Under the pieces are notes generated by a model that was given only the letters and a program-made list of their open reading frames with translations, had not been told where the DNA came from and did not search any database. Made by a program: the position numbers and the translations under genes. 64,000 bases of DNA from the NCBI GenBank assembly GCA_963978905.1, contig OZ022256.1, forward strand, positions 52,376,001-52,440,000. The letters are read 5' to 3'. Positions 1 through 12,114 of the stretch are shown here, in pieces. This DNA comes from Trichostrongylus colubriformis (Eukaryota > Nematoda > Chromadorea > Rhabditida > Trichostrongylidae). Within the stretch, counting starts at the first letter, position 1, and each line of letters starts with the position of its first letter.

Positions 1-707
1 TTTGGTGCTCAACGGTGTAAGTTACGTGATTAAATGCAATTTTTTGTTTTTGGAGTGCCATTCCTACACCAACCCGCTGTGCCGCTGTCATCAAAAGTCG
101 TGGTCTTTCTACAGAATATTGATGTTCTTTGAGGCTTGCTCATTTGATGTTGTAGAGAGAGCCGTTTATCTTGACCAAGAGTTTTTCTTTTTATCGCTGG
201 TCTGGTAGTAAATTCTTGTAAAAAACCATGAAAAGAGTCAAGCGGCACCCAAGTAGGAGGAAATGTTGACAATAGGTTCAGGCACCACATAGTGAAATTT
301 TGTCAAATTTGGTCAAGTAGAAAAAAGTTGTGACAAAAAAGTGTTTGGCCGAAGACCTTTGAGCGCTACTGTATATTAACAAACACGGAATTGAAAAATA
401 GTTTGGATGGTTCGAACGTGACACCCAAATGTTTTTCATATCCTCAATGGGTGATTGTCGACAATAAAACGTTATGTGGAGCCGATCGTAGTGGATGTCT
501 AATTCAAACAACATGCGAGCTATTCTACGAACGAGACCACAGCAACAGCAGCGCTTTGCAGACATTTGCCATCACTTTTTCCTCTGATCTTCTAACCCTC
601 GTTGTAATTCGATCCTTGTCACGAAAATTGACACTTCAGTTCTTCACTTCTATTTCCTATGTTTCTTTGTCTGAAGATAAGCTGTCAGGTTCACCTTCAC
701 CCAACAG

Positions 708-3700
708 GTGTCGCCTTTCCGGTTGTGAACTCTTCGCCAGAGCACGTTCCCCCCATTTTCCCGCGAAGAAACACCTTTCAGGAAAGTATCGTCATTGGAA
801 CTGACACATTTACCGCAGTGATCGCTTCAATGAACGTGAATCCATTTCACAGTCAGCAACCGGCGACCACATTCGATGCAACGGCGACCATTGGCGATAA
901 ACTGACCAGCCTTCATAGTGAGATGGCGTCGTTACGATTGGAATGCGATCGATTGATCAATAAACATCTACTTGTAGAGAAAACGCTCAGTGAGGTACGA
1001 CGGCCTTTTTTTTTCGCGTTATGGTAGCATTTTTCTGTTTCCACATTCTGTAACTTCGAACTTGCTTTGAATCATGTCACAGTGTCACAGTCAACAATTC
1101 AATTTAATTTTTGGATTACAAAATTATGGAATAGGAGCTTTATAAAAGCCTCACTTCACAAATCTTATATTAGCTTGCAAAACAAAAATCAAATTTACAT
1201 AATAAATGAAAATTAAAGTTTTATAATAAAAAATGTTTCAAGAGCTATGTAAGCGCAAAATTACATTTTTTATCATCGTTGTCAATATCCCTATTAAGAG
1301 AATAAGAGAAATGTATTCTGAAGATTATCCTAATGGATCATTTTGCAGAGGGCGGTAAATCCGATTTAAGGCTTTGATAAATGTTTTCCCTGATCCTTTT
1401 TGGGTAGGGATATCTTGACACAGCAAATATCGTCCGTTAGTCGCCTTGAAGTCGGTTTGATCGACGCGCTTCCGCGAAATTTTCAAAAATATGAAAAACG
1501 TCCCAAAATTCGCTTACATTCATTGAACGCTTAGGTTTATTCATGGAGAGCCAGTTGATCTCAAAAAATGTCAAGAAAACCCCGTTTTATAAACTGCTAG
1601 TTAATACTGTTTAACGAAACCTTGTCTGAATCAATAAGATGGTGAAACTGTGAGCGGGATTTCAGACAGCAATCAAAACGAAATTCGAGAATCGAACAGC
1701 CAACCCCGGCTCTGATCCTATATGGGAGGTCCCTTGACACAGCAAATGTGGAAAATTTCTTCGTATTTTTGTACTTTTTCCATTTCAGTACATTCTAATT
1801 GTCCTGACACAACCAAATGCAAGTCACTGTACTTCACGAAATTACGGTACCTTTCTTGAAGATTACGGTAGTTTTATGTGTGCTTAATACTTGCAGAAGG
1901 AATTTACGGCCAATATATAACAACACATAAAATCGAATGCGTGATAAATTGCACCTAGAAAATCTAGAAAATTAATGGTAGCTCGTAATTTTGTTCAGGG
2001 CCATATAATCAATAAACCCTATGACGGTGCTTCTTTTTACCATTCTGAATCCCTATTACCTCAACAGATCAGAGAAATGCGAAAGTTTCTATTGCAGTAG
2101 GATCATTACCTGTCGATGCGTTATTCTGAGGCTAACTGTGCAACTATGCGTGAAACCAGTCTTTGCTTGGGTTGGATAACGCTCTATCACCCCATAGCAC
2201 GCAATACACAATTTATCGTGATTTTGGGAGCGGCGAGGGCTAGATAGCAGCTCCGCTAACTAGTCATTCTCTATGCCTCATTGGCATTTGAACCAACAAG
2301 GGAATGCAAGTTTCTTTTTTCGCATTCACTCAATGCCCTATTTTTTAAGAATTTTAGTCCAGCATCAACCTCCAAGCGTACTACAGCAGATGCTCAGATG
2401 GGGATTATCAAATACACCGTTAGAGGAATTTTGGAATTCGTGGAATATGAAAGTAGAGGTGGTCTGTAGCGTAAAAAAGGAAGAACGAAAAAATGGTTAA
2501 ATAGCAGAGAAATAGGAATCAAGACCATCCTTTTTCCCCCTTGCACTCCCTGCATCACTAGGTGGTGGGGTGGATGCAGACGGGCGAGGGGCCGAGCCAG
2601 CCATCCGCGAACTTCTACTCGCCGTCGCAGCAACTTGCCAGCGCATGAAAGGCATTGTGGCTGGCAGCGCCGTGGGATCGCGATATGGACCCCAAGGCGT
2701 GTTTTCCAAAAAGAGTTTCCACAAGTCATCTGTTCTGGACTGGAATATTGGTTCACTGAGGATATTCGTCCCAAATTCTCACCTTCTTCTCACCCGTAGC
2801 GGTGCCTTGAACGCATGACTTTTCATCACTCATAAGCAGTAGACTTGAAGTAGCAGGAAGGCGGAAATCTTCAAAGTTCAGGGGTGGCGGGGGGAGGAAC
2901 GACCAGGAGTGAACCCTCCCCGACAGAGACTATGGCTCTTTGCCCACCTTAATAAGTTCTCTCCCTTATATACCACTATAATAATGTGTGAATGGAGCTT
3001 TGAGAGAGTGAAACTTCTGTGAGTGCGCCTCGCATTCAACTCCCGTTCACCATTACAGAGCATTTGAATGTTTACATCACCAAACTCGCATACAGTGCCC
3101 AGTGATCAATTCTTTTCGGTTTTTCTTCCTTTCTAGGAATTACTGATACCGATTCATCGGTCCCAGAAGAACAAAATCTAGTCAGTTCTTGAACTTCAAA
3201 TCTTCGAGGCTCCAAACGACGCTTTTAGCCACTGCGCCACTACCTATAACGGTCTAGCCATCAAGAACTCCTGTATTCACAACGCAGGATAGGACGTCAA
3301 GGCAGAGGAGCGAATAAAGAAACGCCCAAGTTTTCATGGTTTTCATGCTGGATAATAATTCAAACGCAAAGATCCGCAAGTTTTGATATTAAGTTTTTTT
3401 CATTTCTAGTACGGATAGACCCAGTGGATCTATTCTGTTGCTGACAATGAGCGGCATCGTTCCATCATCATCTGGCACACGACTGACTCCAGTTTTGCAA
3501 GACAAAATGAAGCAAGCGCGTATAGATTGACAGCGAACAGCCCCCCCCCCCATCCCACACCGCAAAAGTGCCACGATCGAGGCTCAAGTAATTTTTGACG
3601 GCTCACTGCTGACATCAGCAGCCACATCGTCAAAGCTTATGCTCAGACAGCTCTGCTAGTTGAAGTCTCATCAATAATTTAGACTCTCACAACTGAGATG

Positions 3701-6700
3701 CCATGAGAACAAAGATGAGTTGGGAGATGGCTTCATTATCGCTAAGGTGGTCTGCCACAATAATTTATATCCATTTACCCAACAGATGCTCCTAAGTGAA
3801 TCTCCCGAGTGTGGAAGAAGATATTGTGGTACGCTTCTAGTGAATTTAAGAGACTCATGGGTCATTGTTTCGTTCGTCCCCATCAATATAGGTGAATAGA
3901 CTTGCGTAAAAGGTCAAAAGCGCCCCTGGAATAGTAGCACACGTTCCGTGGAAACTGTTTTATTTTCTACAGTAACTTTATTTTAATGTTTGCTTTCTTA
4001 TTTTTGATTTACTTCCTGTTTTATCACAAAAAATGCGAAAGAAATAGAATTAAGAGTACTACGAGAGAGAAGTCGCCTATTCAGAAATAGTCCAAAATAA
4101 CTATAATGATGAGAAATATAAAAATAACGATTATGATGAAAAACGGAGATGATATCAAGCAAGTTTTCTGATTTCCAAATAATTGTAATCGATCAAGTGA
4201 TATTGATATCAGAAACGGAAACTTTGAATAAGTGCTCTGAAAATTGAAATGATCTGAATTTGAAAAAAACCGAAATTGATGAAATGGAATAAAATTTGTG
4301 GGCCCGAGGAAAATTTCGTTAGTTTCCCAGCAGTATTAAGGAGAACTACCAAACCGTAGGAGGGGCTACGATCTGCACTCTTTTCTGGCGTCTTTTCATT
4401 AGTGATGCTTTTTTAACTTGGAAATGAGTACTGTAAATCGGAATGATTCAATGAAATGAAAATTGAGTAATCCTATAATTGCCGGCCGCCCTCACTTTAT
4501 CCGAAGGCGGAGCCATGCTGACTTTGTGGCTCACCTAGGCTATTTCGAAGGCGCGACTGCCATAGCACAGCTGAACAAGTGCTTCTGGGCAGGCAAAAAC
4601 CTGCGTTGGAAGCAGTTGTCGAATTGTAGCTGAGTAAGAGCAGTCGCAACATTTCTGTCATCACCGTCACGGTCCCTCGTTCATCACGAGGAACCATCAG
4701 CGTTCTCGAATGATGTGGTGCGATCAACGACTAATCGCCTCGTATACTGTAAACAAAGCGATAAAGCGAGAAGCAGCATTTGTGTGTGCGTGTGTGTATG
4801 GCGTCGATGATATCCCTTCTCACGGCCTGCCTCACACCTCAATTCAACAACACCTGTGATCGGATGGTAAGTGCATTCTTTGGCATCCGTTGCACGACTG
4901 TTTTTCCAGTTTTTAGTCCATCCGTGATACTTCTTCAGTGTGACGTTCTTGCTTTTTCTCACATACACACGATAATAGCGATTTATTCTCCCGTGACCCT
5001 TGTAGCCTACTGCCTCTTGAGGAGGAGGAAGGGGTGGGGGAGGGGGAAGAAGTAAATTTTCAGAGAAGGGGAGAAGCATGGTGCATTCCACATATGCTCG
5101 GCGCCATTTCTATATAATTATTTCTAATTATTATGATAATGACCTATCATCGTAAAGTCACTGCAAACAATTAACATCAAAAGAAAACGTGTTCTCTATA
5201 AGCAGATAATAAAGAATGCATATGAGATTGTAATTACTTTTACGAGGGAGAGCGTGAAATATTTCAACTATTTTTTCATGATTTCAACATTTCAACTAAT
5301 TTTTTATATCGTATTACATATAATCTTACCAGCTCTTCAGAATAGATAGTCGTAAGGCAATCATGCTCATACCTTAATGAGGACAGCTCTAATTTATGTT
5401 ATTTACCAGGGTGTTTCAAACAAAACCCCACCCTTACTGACATATTGTTTACTTTAAAGGCCTTTCCCGAGTAAATAAACAACAAAAAAATATACGTGAC
5501 AAATTCTCTCGTTTAAGGGTTGTATTCTGTGTCCCAATCCGGACACATCCAGTGCGTATAATACCGGTGGCGAGAGTTGTCGTTCAAACTCGATCACACC
5601 TGACGGCACCGTGAAAACGCCCCCGCAACTGACGACACCGTAAGTACAATATCTTACGGTATATCGTAGTATATTATGAGGTATCGTAGAATATCACAAT
5701 ATATCGTTTCGTATCAACTATGTGTTGCAGAATGGCTATAATGGAACCAGTGGCTATGCCTACCGGGGTACCACCCCGTTCACCACGATTACTGCATCGG
5801 TCGAAGAATATGCCGCTTTCGCCGACAGTGGAAAGCCGTGAGGATAAGGCAGATGTTGGCATCCTTCGAACACCTGCACCACTCAGGCGGAACAGCAGGC
5901 ATCGTAAGTTCCCGCTTCTCGATGTTTTTATAGCGGCGTAAAAGCAGGGAAAACCGAGAATGAAAGCCGCAATATTTTAGAAAAATTAGCTGGGGTGGGG
6001 GACCGCATTCTAGAGCTCAGCTTATCAACCTGCACAGTATTTGAGCCCAAGATCAGTCATACCAACTGGATAAGTAATCCAAATTTTTAGTCATAATCCC
6101 TTTTCATGCTATGTGAATGAAGGTGTTGCGGTGACTCTAGAAGTCGTTGACGGGGATGTGGCGAGTATTCCGCTGGATAGTGTATGTGAGGTAGCCCATG
6201 AGTGGGTATGCCTCGCCATGCGATTAATTTTCTACTGAATTTTCACCTAGTACTATGATAGCTCTGACTGGTAGAACTGAGCAGCTCTCCTTCTTCTTGT
6301 CCTGTTGAAAGCTGCAAAGAGCCCAGCTCGAAAAGTCCCCTCTTAAAGGAGCCGGAAGGGGTCCGAAACAAGAGGAAGATGCAAAGAAATGAGCATTTTG
6401 TAACGAACACTCAAGGTTAGAAGCGATTAGGCGAAAAAACCCGAGCTCAAAAGCGCGACGCTGCGGTGTGTATTCGCATCCCATTCGCATCCAACACACT
6501 GACTTTGCGAGTTGTCCGCTGTAGGAGACGGGCCGCGGGCCAACGTTAGTTGTAGCACCTGACTCCCAGCGCAGTGGAGTGGCCATTCCCAACTACATTG
6601 GCATTCATGTAAGTACATCTGGAAACAATATAAGAAAGAACAAAGTAAAAAGTAAAAGCAAAAACAAATTTATAATTGAACCATCTCCTTTTGGCACCAT

Positions 6701-9700
6701 GCCGAGGCGTCAGATTGGCGTGTTCGTGCAATGGCGGCCACTTAAACTCGTCCACACTACGTCTGTTCTACCGTAAGCCAAAAATACCTCCTTCCGGTGT
6801 CTTTGAGGATAATGAGAAGCTAGGAGCTTCATCCCTTCGAAAACTCATTATCACTTTGGAACAATACCCAGTAAATATATCATTCAATAAATGGATGGCT
6901 CACATAATCTTATTAATTACACACCTCCATTAAGTCATTGATCTCCCCCCCCCCCTCCGAAAATGGGCTACGTTCGACGCGAAAAAAAATTACTGGAAAA
7001 ACCACAGCAATATTTCTGATTCTTTTTTGATTTATAAGAGCAGAACAGCTGGTCTAGATTGATTCTTGTGGAACTCTAGGTCACCGCAATTAACCTCTTG
7101 AAATTAATTTCTACGTTTTCCCATTTCTATTCGATTAATCACCTTCAATTGCTCGATTGATCACCAGTGCAAGGGTGGACTGATTAATCACACGGCAGCC
7201 GTCAACTCAATGATGAACTTTGCGTTATCCTTGCATTTATCCCTGAGATTTCAGATGCTCAAGAGCCTGTGGTGGAAATTTCAAATCGCCTACACACTCC
7301 TGGATATGCGGATGAAATACCGAATTCATCGGCAATGGACACACCGATGTCAACACGTCGACGTTTTTCTCCGCTGCAGATATTGCCTTCGAAGGACAGT
7401 TTGGAATGCGCTAAACGATTCAGGTGAGATTTCGTCTCCCACAGCTGGCAACCAACAGGAAATAAATCAATCGCACGGGGAAGTCCTTGCAGGGCCAATA
7501 CCCTTAAGGGAGATTCCACTGATATTTGACTCTTCTCAAATATTTCGAAAAGATTGGTGAAAGACCGATAGAGGAAAGCGCCAGCAGTGAAGAAACACTT
7601 AGAGCTTGCTGAGTAGGGATTAATGGCGATCGAGCTCTACCTCTTCGTCATGACTCCGCCCACTAACAAATCATGAGAGACAGGCAATATGCTACTACCT
7701 TGACATAACGCAGAATATTATATGTGAAGCAAACATCTATTTAATTGTTTATTTATTTATAACTGTGTGACGTGTCATCATAAAGCACAAAGCTGTAGGT
7801 AGAACTTTTTGGGCAGGAGATTGTAAAAAACATTGCTGGCCCATTAAACAAGAAACATTTCTAACTTTAGAAAACTATCTAATGAATACATACTAACTAA
7901 ATCTCATGAAATATGAGTACTATTAATATCATAGATGCGTGACTCTTGGAAAGTGAACCTGAGATTTGAAAATACTCCTATTCTCGAAATCTCGTGCCCG
8001 GTAGAACAGCATTTCTTGAACATAATTGTAAAAGTAAGAAATGACGTGGGGCTACCCACAATACCGAGCCACTGCACAGGTTCACAATTTTGTGGGATCT
8101 ATAGAGTCGATTAGACTTTGGTCTTAAGATTATTGGAATGGGCATCGCAACAGATGTCAAATTATTGTCGACCAAAGTCAGATTATTGCTTCGACTTAAC
8201 CTTCATTGATTCTACCAGGTCTACACTTCTTTTTTCGAGTTGGATTTTTATGCTTAACTGTTTCTTCGGTTACTTCGGTACTGACAATTATTTTGCAATC
8301 TATAACAACCAACAAAGGATCCACAATACATAAGATACTACATGGTACACACCACTATAGGACCAGCTACAGTAACACCTCAGAAGTTTGGAAGTTCCTG
8401 TGCTAGAAGAAGGTAGTGATACAGGTTTCGAAAAGTGCATTTTTCAATGGTCGCGCATGATATGCGCAATGACAACACCGCAATTCATTTGACACTCAAG
8501 TCACTGTAACTGGTTATGTGCGGGTGATGTACCCCGTATAATCTACTCTAAAAACTACCACCAGAATTAATACTCACCCATTTTGCTCCATCGCCATTTG
8601 ACTGGGAAATGTTTATTCAGCGAATCCACTGAATTGGAAGGGTGGTAATCTTGGATTCTAACATAGAAAACTCATTCTCTGAAATATTCATCCAATCAAT
8701 AAAAATTTATCTGTGTAGAAGTACAATCGCAGAAACGTGATAACATACAGGCAGATCGCCTAGGTCAAGACTAAGAAATCAGGACAGAAGCATTTTTGAC
8801 ATGAGGAATATTTTTCAGGATACCCTCACTGTCGATAACGATCCGGGATCATACTAAACAACATCTTGGACCGGACATGTCCAAACAGCACAAGGTTCCA
8901 ATGCCGAAGTGAGTTTCGCATCATAATTGTGTTAATCAATTGATTATGCGGTATCATTTTACTCCTCATTAAAGTATTGGACCGCCGCTTTCGTAAATAC
9001 AGTCCCAGACTTAATATCTAGGCCGGAATCCACGAAGACCAGTCAAATTTCAAGTCTGAGGTCGTTCAATAGCTGCTAGATTCATATGGGAGAATAAAAC
9101 ACCAATTTTACATCGTCTGGTTTGATTATTCATTATATGTAAGTAATGACCGAATCAAATGCCACTACGATTCTGAATGGATGTACAGTACATGGCCCAT
9201 TCCTGGCCTACCCAATAAAATTAACGTTTGACTCATTGTTCACTTTTCTATATAATTCTTTCTGATTACATACTGAGGAATAGATATCATCACCTGGAAT
9301 TGTTTAAATGCCGCTGGGGCTTTGTGCCCCACCCCCTTCCAATCCCATACTTCACTATGCCATGACGCTACAGTCCAATCGATAACATTTTTGTAATTTT
9401 AGATATTTCCGGAGTATTCCGCAGACGAAAGACAAGTTGTATATAATAGAAAAGCCAGTAGAAGAAGCGAATGAAATTAGCGACGATCATGGAGGTGCTG
9501 CTGGACCGTCAGAAACTGTGCCAGAGCATCGCATTCAAACGAACGACACCATCGTGTACAAGTGGAAGGTGAGTATAATACCAGTTGTAGCGGTTTAATG
9601 CGTCAGATAATCCTATACTATGTATATCACTATCGTATGAAGTGCAATGTATGTCACGGCGACGTTCCATCGCCGTGACATACATTGCATTCCAGATGCA

Positions 9701-11966
9701 AAATTCTCAAAATTTCGGATAGATAGCAATTTTTCTAGCATTCTTAACCACCAGAGTACTGGGTATCAAGAAATGGGATTCATTTTCTAATCTTCATACT
9801 TGAATACTTTTTTTTGGATGGGACCAGAATTGTTGAACTCCTACATATCACCCATTTTAGGTCAAACGACGCTGTGACGGTTCACGATATGTTGTAAAGC
9901 GCCCGGCTCGAAGCCAAATCCTGAAGAAACGTGCTGCACAGCTGATTCGCGAGCGAACAGGTATCAGCACCGATGACGACGCCATGAGTGAACTAAAGGT
10001 ACGGTAGACATCAAAAACAACATCACCCACATTTACATACCCAAGAACAGATACGAGAAGATTAAAAAAAAAGGAAAAGAGAGAGGAAGGATATCGATGT
10101 TTGATGGGATCGCCCAAGGAAATTCCATTATCGTATTTCTCTCAGAATCACTCTAATAAATACAGCGCATAAACAGAAACACCGAAAGAACCAAGGAGTT
10201 CTCTTTGATCTGACACAGACACCGAGCAATTGGAAGGGCAGCAATTCATTCGAATTCCCGCCGAGCAACCACTGAACCGCTGTTGGCGAAAAGAACGTAG
10301 TTTAAATTTCGCGTGCAACGTTGATTTGCTTTCTCCATTGCGACCCTGACAACTAGACCGTCGCCTCTTTGCTTGAGGATCGCTAGGCCCCGTCTCCATG
10401 AGAAGCTACACCTCCTCGGACGTTACTCTGGGAATCCGTGCCACAGCCAGACACCTATTTTTCGCATGAAACTTTGCACAACAAAAATATGTGGTAAGCA
10501 GAAAAGATCAAAGTGGCGTGAACGATTCCTTAGCTGAATCTTACAACATTTACAAAAAATAGTAATAGCATTTAAAAAAATGTAGTCATAGAAGCCCCGA
10601 AGATATTCACCACAAGCTTCATAAACTTAAGGCTTGTATCGATAATGGTTTAAATCAATCAACTCCGTACAGAGAATATTTGAATTCCTTGCGATAACAT
10701 CCACTTTGATTCAGCTTGGACACTTTCACACACGTGAGGAGCGTAAGAAACATTTGGAAGAAGAAAGACGGCGAAAAATCCGTAATCAGCAGAAACTTAT
10801 CGAATCGAAGATCTCGCCTGCCGATCAGGTAATTCAATTATCTTCAGGCACCACTTCAAACTACCGTAGTCGTACTCGAGTAAAGAAGTTAACATTAACA
10901 TTGACTCGAAAAAAGCACTACTTCACCCATTCACCTCCCTCACCAAATTTTGTATAGTCTGTCAGTCAAGACGTGAACTTTCTAAATGATGGAGGGAGGT
11001 CGATGGCATGGCTTATTTTCCGATGATATGAACAAGTTCCCTGACCTTACAGCTCTGCTTGCCTTCCCTTCCCCTATACTTCAGCTATTTTGAGGTTAAA
11101 GGAATCGTCCACGAAAAATGAGTTTTTGGGTTACCCACATGTTTATGTTGTATTTGCCTAATGTTGGCCTCATGCAAAATTTCACGCGAAAAAATGTGAA
11201 TCTGGCTGAGATACAGCACCACAAAGTGCGGTCCCAGTGGGCGGGGCCTCCGTGTAAAAGCCTCGTACCGCGTCCGCCGTGGTCGGAGACGCGACGTAGG
11301 AACAGAAGGTTACGTAAACAGTCCTACTCTCCGTTCCCAACGGCGGCGGAAGACGGGACGAGGCTTTTACACGGAGGCCCCGCCCACTGGGACCGCACTT
11401 TGTGGTGCTGTATCTCAGCCAGATTCACATTTTTTCGCGTGAAATTTTGCATGAGGCCAACATTAGGCAAATACAACATAAACATATAGGTAACTAAAAA
11501 CTCATTTTCCGTGGACGATTCCTTTAAGCAGCATTCATAGTCAGAGCTTTGCGGAATTATGGAATCTGTGCGAAAGGATAAGATACGCATCGATCGGGAG
11601 AAGTACCGTTATTGCGTTTTTGTGCAAATGTAGAATCTATGTTCGTGGAATCTGCTGTGGCTAGATAGGTATCGATCTGTGAAAATACATAAAATGGCAG
11701 AATCTCAATTCCCTAAATTCCCTCTACTACTAAGCGGAGCCTTGAAATTGATATGTACGTAAACAAAAATTTCGCAACTGGAATGTTAGATATTACAATG
11801 ATCAATATCGGTGTTTCAGATGATCGTGCAACTTTCACAAAGAAAAATGCAACGTCGTAAAGAAAAAATGCTGTTGGATGGATTTGTGACCACACAAGAA
11901 GTGCTGAGTCAACGAAATCCAGATATCACTGCCAAACATGGAATTCTCTCAGTCACAACAGTTTAG
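708..11966 (+). CDS. PDZRN3/PDZRN4 (LNX3/4)-like scaffold, 3' part of gene (8 exons)
   Basis: Exons 708-994, 5518-5639, 5731-5903, 7255-7423, 9403-9568, 9861-9998, 10715-10828 and 11820-11966 join in one frame (about 438 residues) with AG/GT borders. Exon 1 carries a coiled-coil-like stretch (HSEMASLRLECDRLINKHL). Exon 2 holds the family-typical AYNTGGESCRS, exon 6 has DGSRYVVKRPARSQILKKRA, exon 7 is a Lys/Arg/Glu-rich helix after HTREERKKH, and the last exon ends in LSVTTV, a class I PDZ-binding tail. This order matches the C-terminal half of vertebrate PDZRN3/PDZRN4, which are cytoplasmic/junctional RING-PDZ ubiquitin ligase scaffolds. The RING and PDZ exons must lie upstream of the window, because exon 1 starts one base into a codon. 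The introns are long (up to 4.5 kb) and contain MITEs. Assignment is from remembered family motifs, not a search; a small exon could be missed in 995-5517. Confidence 0.88.
3192..3259 (-). other. tRNA-derived fragment (possible SINE head)
   Basis: On the minus strand the text GTGGCGCAGTGGCTAAAAGC matches a Pol III A box, and about 35 bases later AGTTCAAGAACT resembles a degenerate B box. No good acceptor stem can be paired, so I read it as a decayed tRNA or tRNA-derived repeat rather than a functional tRNA. Confidence 0.3.
4460..4633 (+). other. Orphan coding-like ORF inside PDZRN intron
   Basis: An open frame of 57 codons ends at a TGA at 4631-4633. Its second half (SHADFVAHLGYFEGATAIAQ, then LNKCFWAGKNLRWKQL) has protein-like composition and is more GC-rich than the surrounding intron. 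There is no obvious acceptor, no ATG in good context and no resemblance to the host gene. It could be a processed or transposon-borne gene fragment or an exon of a nested gene. I do not recognise the family. Confidence 0.25.
9643..9689. repeat. Short perfect hairpin in PDZRN intron
   Basis: The 20-base arm TGCAATGTATGTCACGGCGA is followed by a 7-base loop (CGTTCCA) and its exact reverse complement. It lies in the intron between exons 9403-9568 and 9861-9998. The stem is shorter than most miRNA precursors (a further G-U and A-U pair extend it by two). It may be a small MITE remnant or a structured intronic RNA. Confidence 0.7.
11096..11527. mobile_element. 432-bp foldback MITE with TTAA ends
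   Basis: Both ends read TTAAAGGAATCGTCCACG inward, and the two arms are near-perfect inverted copies for about 165 bases (for example GGCGGGGCCTCCGTGTAAAA and its complement), separated by about 90 bases. TTAA at each boundary suggests a piggyBac-like target duplication. It encodes no transposase; short ORFs in it are mirror images. Related fragments lie near 10445-10500, 30745-30835 and 50690-51010. It sits in the last intron of the PDZRN-like gene. Confidence 0.82.
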
Positions 11967-12108
11967 AAAAAAAGTTGTCTGAAAAAATTATCACGAGTAC
12001 ATGGGTAAATACTGTGATCAGGAGAATACTGCAAACACGCAGAACACTGCTGTCGACTGGATGTCCGCTATTACAACCATCTGTGAAATAACTGATTATT
12101 ATGTAATG

Positions 12109-12114
12109 AATAAA
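12109..12114 (+). terminator. Poly(A) signal of PDZRN-like gene
   Basis: AATAAA lies 143 bases after the stop codon of the last exon, with AT-rich DNA downstream. Confidence 0.6.

Larger units (their letters stand above)
995..5517 (+). other. Long intron of the PDZRN-like gene
   Basis: Exon phases are 0 on both sides, so no extra exon is required. The stretch is AT-rich. Apart from a tRNA-like fragment near 3.2 kb and a coding-like ORF at 4460-4633 it shows nothing I can name. A segment ending in a good donor at about 4866 (GATCGGATG then GTAAGT) could be a cryptic exon, but has no convincing acceptor. Confidence 0.6.

Noticed and set aside
1..570. Overlapping ORFs at the window start as an upstream PDZRN exon or transposase
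   Set aside because: No acceptor/donor pair giving the required phase before 708, and no transposase motif could be confirmed.
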